From assembly GCF_000186865.1 (NCBI RefSeq), contig NW_008705561.1, positions 2,438,299 to 2,467,626 of the forward strand: a DNA stretch of 29,328 nucleotides. The letters run 5' to 3'. This DNA comes from Aureococcus anophagefferens (Eukaryota > Sar > Pelagophyceae > Pelagomonadales > Pelagomonadaceae). This document shows positions 26,362-29,328 of this stretch, piece by piece; positions within the stretch are counted from its first letter, which is position 1; each line of letters begins with the position of its first letter. The position numbers and the translations under genes were made by a program. The notes under the pieces are model-generated. The model saw nothing but the letters and a program-made list of their open reading frames with translations. It was not told the DNA's origin and ran no database searches.

Positions 26362-27764
26362 CTAGACGTAGATGCGGTACTTGCCGACGAGGGCGACGCG
26401 CTCCTCGATGGGCCGGCGGCAGAGCGGGCACTTGGGGTCGATGAGGTCCGCGCAGGTCGCGCAGACGCAGCGGTGGCCGCAGGGCAGGAAGACGAGGAGC
26501 TGGGCCGGGTCGTCGAAGCAGACGGCGCACTCCATGCGCTCGCGGCCCTCGCCCTCGCTCCGGAGCGCCGCGGCCTCGAGCTTGCGCCGCGACAGCGCGG
26601 GCTTGAGGAGCCAGGCCCGCGCGGCGGCGCACACGCGCCGCGCGTGCGCGACGGCGCCGGCGAGGAGCGCCGCGGCGACGCACAGGACCAAAGCGTGGTA
26701 GGGGAGCCAGCCCCTGAGCACGCACGCGGGCCCCGCGCGGCCGCGCGCGCCGCCCGCGGGCGCCGCGAGGAGGCCGACGACCTCGCCTAGGAGCGCGCAG
26801 GCCACGCACGTCGACAGCGTCGCGAGCGCGACGAGCGACGAGAGGAACCTGGGCAGGACAAGAGTGCGAAATGTCCAGCTTTGGAGGCTCCTCTCTCGGT
26901 CGTTGTCCACTCGCTTCGGCTCATTTTTGGACGAGCGATCATCTCTCGGAGCGTTCTCGACGCGTGGATGCTTTTTCCGGAACGCGCGCGCGCGGAACGC
27001 TCATCTTGAAGAGCACTTGAATCACTCTTTTCCCGCTCCGAGAGGCACGCGGCGTGGCCCGCGACGCGCGCGGCGAGGAGCGCGGCGCGGGCCGCGGCGC
27101 CGGCGACGCGGAGACCGACGACGCACGCCGCGGCGCCGGCGACGACGAGCGCGGCGAGGGGCACGGCGCGCACGGACGGCGACGCGGACGCCTCGAGGCC
27201 CCGGAGCGCGGCGACCGCGCGCCGGAGCTCCGCGGGCGCGGCCGCGGACGCCGCGGCGACGCGCGCGTCGACGTCCGCGCCGCCCGCCGCCGCGGCCAGC
27301 AGCTCCCGGAGCCGCGCCGCGGCGGCGCGCCGCAGCCGGTCCGCCTCGTCGCGCCGGGCCGCGGCGACGGATCGCGCCAAGGCGTACGGCGGCGAGATCG
27401 CGCCGACGAGCGCCGCGCTCAGCGCCGCGGCGCATGGCTCGTCGAGGGGCCAGGGCGACGCGTCGAGCGCGCGCACGAGGAAGTTGCGGTCCTCGAGCAT
27501 GCGCTCGAGGGACGCGGCGCCCGCGCGCCACGCGCGCGCGGCGCCGGACGACGCGCGCGTCCACGCGGCCGCGGCCTCGCGCGCGACGGCGTCGAGCTCC
27601 GTCGCGTTCACGCGGATGGACACGGCGGGGAAGGCGAGGCTCGGCGGCTCCGGCTCCGGGCGCAGCACGGGCGCCTCCTCGACGACCTTGGGCTCGCGCA
27701 CGAGCAGCACGCGCTCCGTCGACGCCGCCCCGACGGCGGCGACGGGCAGGTGCCAGAGCCGCAT
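26362..27764 (-). CDS. Membrane-anchored C-terminal RING E3 ligase (MUL1/IAP-type RING) with introner intron
   Basis: 400 residues from ATG 27764 after removing introner B (26849-27048). The N-terminal half is Ala/Arg-rich and mostly helical. Hydrophobic spans follow at PLAALVVAGAAACVVGLRVA, at SSLVALATLSTCVACALLGE (joined across the intron) and at ALVLCVAAALLAGAVA. The C-terminal RING starts at C346: CAVC, LPCGHRCVCATC, then KCPLCRRPI. The H-x3-C spacing and position at the extreme C-terminus match the MUL1 and IAP class of RING domains, which transfer ubiquitin from E2 enzymes. A membrane-bound E3, perhaps mitochondrial or ER, is likely; localisation is inferred. Splicing is phase 2 and joins GHAA to FLSSL without changing the original codons, apart from one diverged base in the target duplication. 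The N-terminal ATG is chosen as the first in frame. Confidence 0.8.
26849..27048 (-). mobile_element. Introner element B (intron of the RING E3 gene)
   Basis: 200-nt intron on the minus strand. Donor GTGCCTCT (27048-27041) is the first copy of the 8-bp target duplication; the second copy, GTTCCTCT, begins right after the acceptor CTGCCCAG at 26849, with 7 of 8 bases matching. Element ends are imperfect inverted repeats: CGGAGCGGGAAAAGAGTG versus, on the other strand of the far end, CTGGGCAGGACAAGAGTG (14 of 18). The interior aligns with introners A and C (CGCGCGCGCGTTCCGG, GAGAGATGATCGCTCGTCCA, AACGACCGAG). Same orientation relative to host as C. Confidence 0.92.
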
Positions 27765-28087
27765 GATGCGCGCTCGAACCCGCGTGGCGTTGCGGGGTCT
27801 CCGCTTACGAGTCCGAGACCATCGGCCGCTTCGGCGGGCATCCAGTGAGGGCAGCCCCGACAAATGGTGACTCCGTGCGGCTGCAACTTGTCGACTTCAG
27901 AGTCAATGTTGAGGCCGACGCCGAAGCGAGCTTGTGTTGAGCCCGAGGCCCCGAGCCCGATAGCACACGGTGCCTCGCGACGTGCCCCCGCGACCCCCGA
28001 GGCAGAGCGGGTTTCTCGAACGCGCCCAGGAAACTCTCTCGAGACACGCGGTGACAGGAGCGCCGCCCCGCGAAGCGGTGCGAAGTG
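27765..28087. promoter_or_regulatory. Divergent promoter between the RING E3 and pseudophosphatase genes
   Basis: 323 bp between opposing ATGs at 27764 (minus) and 28088 (plus). It contains a hairpin with arms GGTCTC (27796-27801) and GAGACC (27815-27820), and an AGCCCGAGGCCCCGAGCCCG direct repeat around 27940. No gene seen. Confidence 0.45.
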
Positions 28088-29188
28088 ATGTCGGCGGTCG
28101 TCGCGGCTAAGGAGGCGCCCCCGGTCCCGGCGACCAAGGACGCGCCCCCGTCGCCGAGCAAGAAGGAGAAGGGGAGCGAGGAGAAGAAGAAGCGACGAGG
28201 GGGGCGGGCGAACCGGTCGAAGAAGGACAAGGACAAGGCCAAGGAGGCGGACGCGGAGGCGACGAAGTCGTCGTTCGACTGTTCTTCCGCCATCGCCAAG
28301 GTCTCCGAGAGCCTCTGGGTCTCAGCGGTCTCCGGCACGCGCATGGGCGCGAGCCTCGAGGCGCCGCGCCCGCGTCCCGCCGCGCCGCGGGGCCGCCGCG
28401 CCGTCGCGCCGCGCGCCGCTCGCCCGCCGCGCCGCGCCGCGACCCTCGTCCCGCGCGCGCGCGCGCGACGCCGCGGCCCCGCCCGCGCAGGCGACGCTCC
28501 TCGAGTGCGGCGTGACCGCCGTCGTGTCGACGCTCGACAAGTCGCAGCCCCTCGAGACCTTCACGTTCCTCGACGTCGACACCTCGGCGCCGGAGTGCAC
28601 CGGCGCGCTCCACGAGGCGTGCGACTTCATGAACGAGAACATCGAGGAGGGCGGCGCGGTCTTCATCCACAGCCGGAGCGGCTTCGCGCGGAGCGAGTGG
28701 GCCGTGGTGCTCGTCGTCGGCTACCTCGTCAAGTACGAGTCCGTGAAGCTCCGCGACGCCGTCGAGCGCGGGGCGGCACGAGGGTGATTCAACGTCGCTT
28801 CAACGTGAGTGTTCCGCGCGCGCGCGTTTCGGAAACAGCACCCACGCTTCGAGAGCGCTCCGAGAGATGATCGCTCGTCCAAAAATCCGCCGAAGCGAGC
28901 GGAAAACGACCGAGCTAGGAGCCTTTGAAGTTGGGAATGTCGCACCCTTTTCCTGCCCAGGTCGAGCGCCTCGCGGCCGCGACGAAGCGCGCGATCGCGC
29001 CCGCGAGCCGCTTCCGACGGGAGCTCGCCGAGTTCGAGGAGGAGGCCCTCGGCGAGGCGTCCGTCGACGAGGAGTGGATCGAGGACGCCGCGGACGTCGA
29101 CGACATCAACCACACGCTGAGTCGGCAAAAGCTCGCGGAGAACCTCAACGACAGGCGACTCCTCAAAAAGAAGAGCCCACACAAATGA
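28088..29188 (+). CDS. Dual-specificity phosphatase-like protein with Cys-to-Ser active site (pseudophosphatase)
   Basis: Proposed exons 28088-28360, 28491-28760 and 28961-29188, all phase 0, give 256 residues. After a Lys/Glu-rich tail (KKEKGSEEKKKRRGGRANRS) comes a dual-specificity phosphatase fold: AIAKVSESLWVSAVSG, then LLECGVTAVVST, FTFLDVDTSAP with the usual Asp region, ALHEACDFMNENI, and the P-loop VFIHSRSGFARSEWAVV, ending RFRRELAEFEEEAL. The family P-loop is HCx5R; here the residue after His is Ser152 (AGC), so phosphocysteine chemistry should be absent, as in STYX-type pseudophosphatases that bind phosphoproteins. The second intron is introner C and its removal is exact. The first intron (GC-AG, 130 nt) is inferred from domain spacing; a GT donor at 28328 is an alternative. 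ATG 28088 is the first ATG. It could still be a sequencing error (AGC versus TGC). Confidence 0.75.
28361..28490 (+). other. Probable 130-nt GC-AG intron in the pseudophosphatase gene
   Basis: Starts GCGCCGCG, ends CCCGCGCAG, and is almost pure C and G. The frame before it (MGASLE) and after it (ATLLECGVTAVV) belong to one phosphatase domain but lie in different frames, so something must be removed. The next exon begins GCGACGCT, again echoing the GCG donor. A GT donor at 28328 would also keep frame. Confidence 0.5.
28761..28960 (+). mobile_element. Introner element C (intron of the pseudophosphatase gene), intact target duplication
   Basis: The cleanest copy. Target duplication GTCGAGCG is perfect at 28761-28768 and 28961-28968. 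The 192-bp element begins CGGGGCGGCACGAGGGTG and ends CACCCTTTTCCTGCCCAG; its ends are inverted repeats matching 13 of 18. The GT of the first duplication copy is the donor and the CAG at the element end is the acceptor. Splicing therefore removes duplication copy one plus the element and restores the original V-E-R codons in phase 0. The interior is shared with A and B. It encodes nothing, so mobilisation would need a transposase from elsewhere. Confidence 0.95.
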
Positions 29189-29328
29189 GACCGCGCGCCC
29201 GCCCGACGGGGGCGCGCGCCCGCCCGCGCCGGCGCCGCCGGCCGGCCCGAGGGCCGGCCGCCGGCCGCCGCGCGCGCGGCGCCGCCCCCGTCGGGCGAGC
29301 GCGGGGCGCCCTGTGCCTGCGCGGCGCC
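29189..29328. repeat. Nested GC palindromes downstream of the pseudophosphatase gene
   Basis: An inverted repeat has arms CGCCCGACGGGGGCG (29200-29214) and its reverse complement, CGCCCCCGTCGGGCG (29283-29297), 15 of 15. It encloses a second perfect hairpin, GGCCGGCCC-GA-GGGCCGGCC (29240-29259). The block is almost entirely G and C and begins within 15 bp of the stop codon, so it probably lies in or just after the 3' untranslated region. The window ends here, so its full extent is unknown. Confidence 0.85.

Noticed and set aside
26864..27766. A 300-codon plus-strand frame over introner B and the RING E3 gene
   Set aside because: It reads through the introner and then an Arg/Ala shadow; the minus-strand gene has a RING and clean phase-2 splicing.
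27770..27870. tRNA-like sequence on the minus strand (CTCGTAA loop and GTTCGAGC)
   Set aside because: Anticodon-like and T-like loops are present, but the anticodon stem has two mismatches and the T stem does not pair; only a simple GGTCTC/GAGACC hairpin is supported.

Overview
The window is nuclear DNA from a very GC-rich, gene-dense eukaryotic alga, most likely a pelagophyte stramenopile such as Aureococcus or a close relative. Four things point there. A chlorophyll-binding light-harvesting protein carries a bipartite plastid leader with a Ser/Thr-Ala-Phe cleavage motif. The genes are ordinary eukaryotic ones (CCT7, SAP18, SDHAF1, PH-GLTP). Large Pro-Thr-rich surface proteins are present. 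Three genes are each interrupted by a 200-nt introner, a short non-autonomous DNA transposon that acts as an intron, of the kind described in Aureococcus anophagefferens. No bacterial signals, CRISPR arrays or convincing RNA genes were seen.

Layout: (1) 1-4927, all on the minus strand: a RING protein open at the left edge, a DUF900-like alpha/beta hydrolase, and a ubiquitin-like/JmjC dioxygenase gene split by introner A. (2) 5043-9776: an ankyrin-like protein (+), a histidine phosphatase (-), a Golgi-type sulfotransferase (+) and a BTB protein (-). (3) 10009-11766: chaperonin subunit CCT7 (-), followed by an orphan terminal exon and about 620 bp with no convincing intact gene. (4) 12876-29188: eleven genes on strictly alternating strands. 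These are a thioredoxin-like/TSP1/beta-propeller surface protein with an assembly gap (+), SDHAF1 (-), a pterin-dehydratase/methyltransferase fusion (+), SAP18 (-), a 1214-residue Pro-Thr mucin-like membrane protein (+), PH-GLTP (-), a light-harvesting protein (+), an RRM/zinc-knuckle protein (-), a small acidic protein (+), a membrane RING E3 ligase split by introner B (-) and a dual-specificity pseudophosphatase split by introner C (+). The window ends in a large palindromic GC block.

The genes do not form a single pathway; neighbours share short divergent promoters or nearly abutting 3' ends (3, 15 and 24 bp between stop codons). What links the region is its introns. The three introners lie in either orientation and splice out exactly, because the 8-bp target duplication supplies the GT donor and the element end supplies the CAG acceptor. 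Several other introns appear to be short GC-AG introns, mostly 58-64 nt.

The best candidates for something undescribed are the pterin-4a-carbinolamine dehydratase/methyltransferase fusion, the constant 200-nt introner length kept despite internal rearrangement, and the Cys-to-Ser pseudophosphatase. All exon boundaries are inferred from reading frames and protein-family fit, without transcript data.
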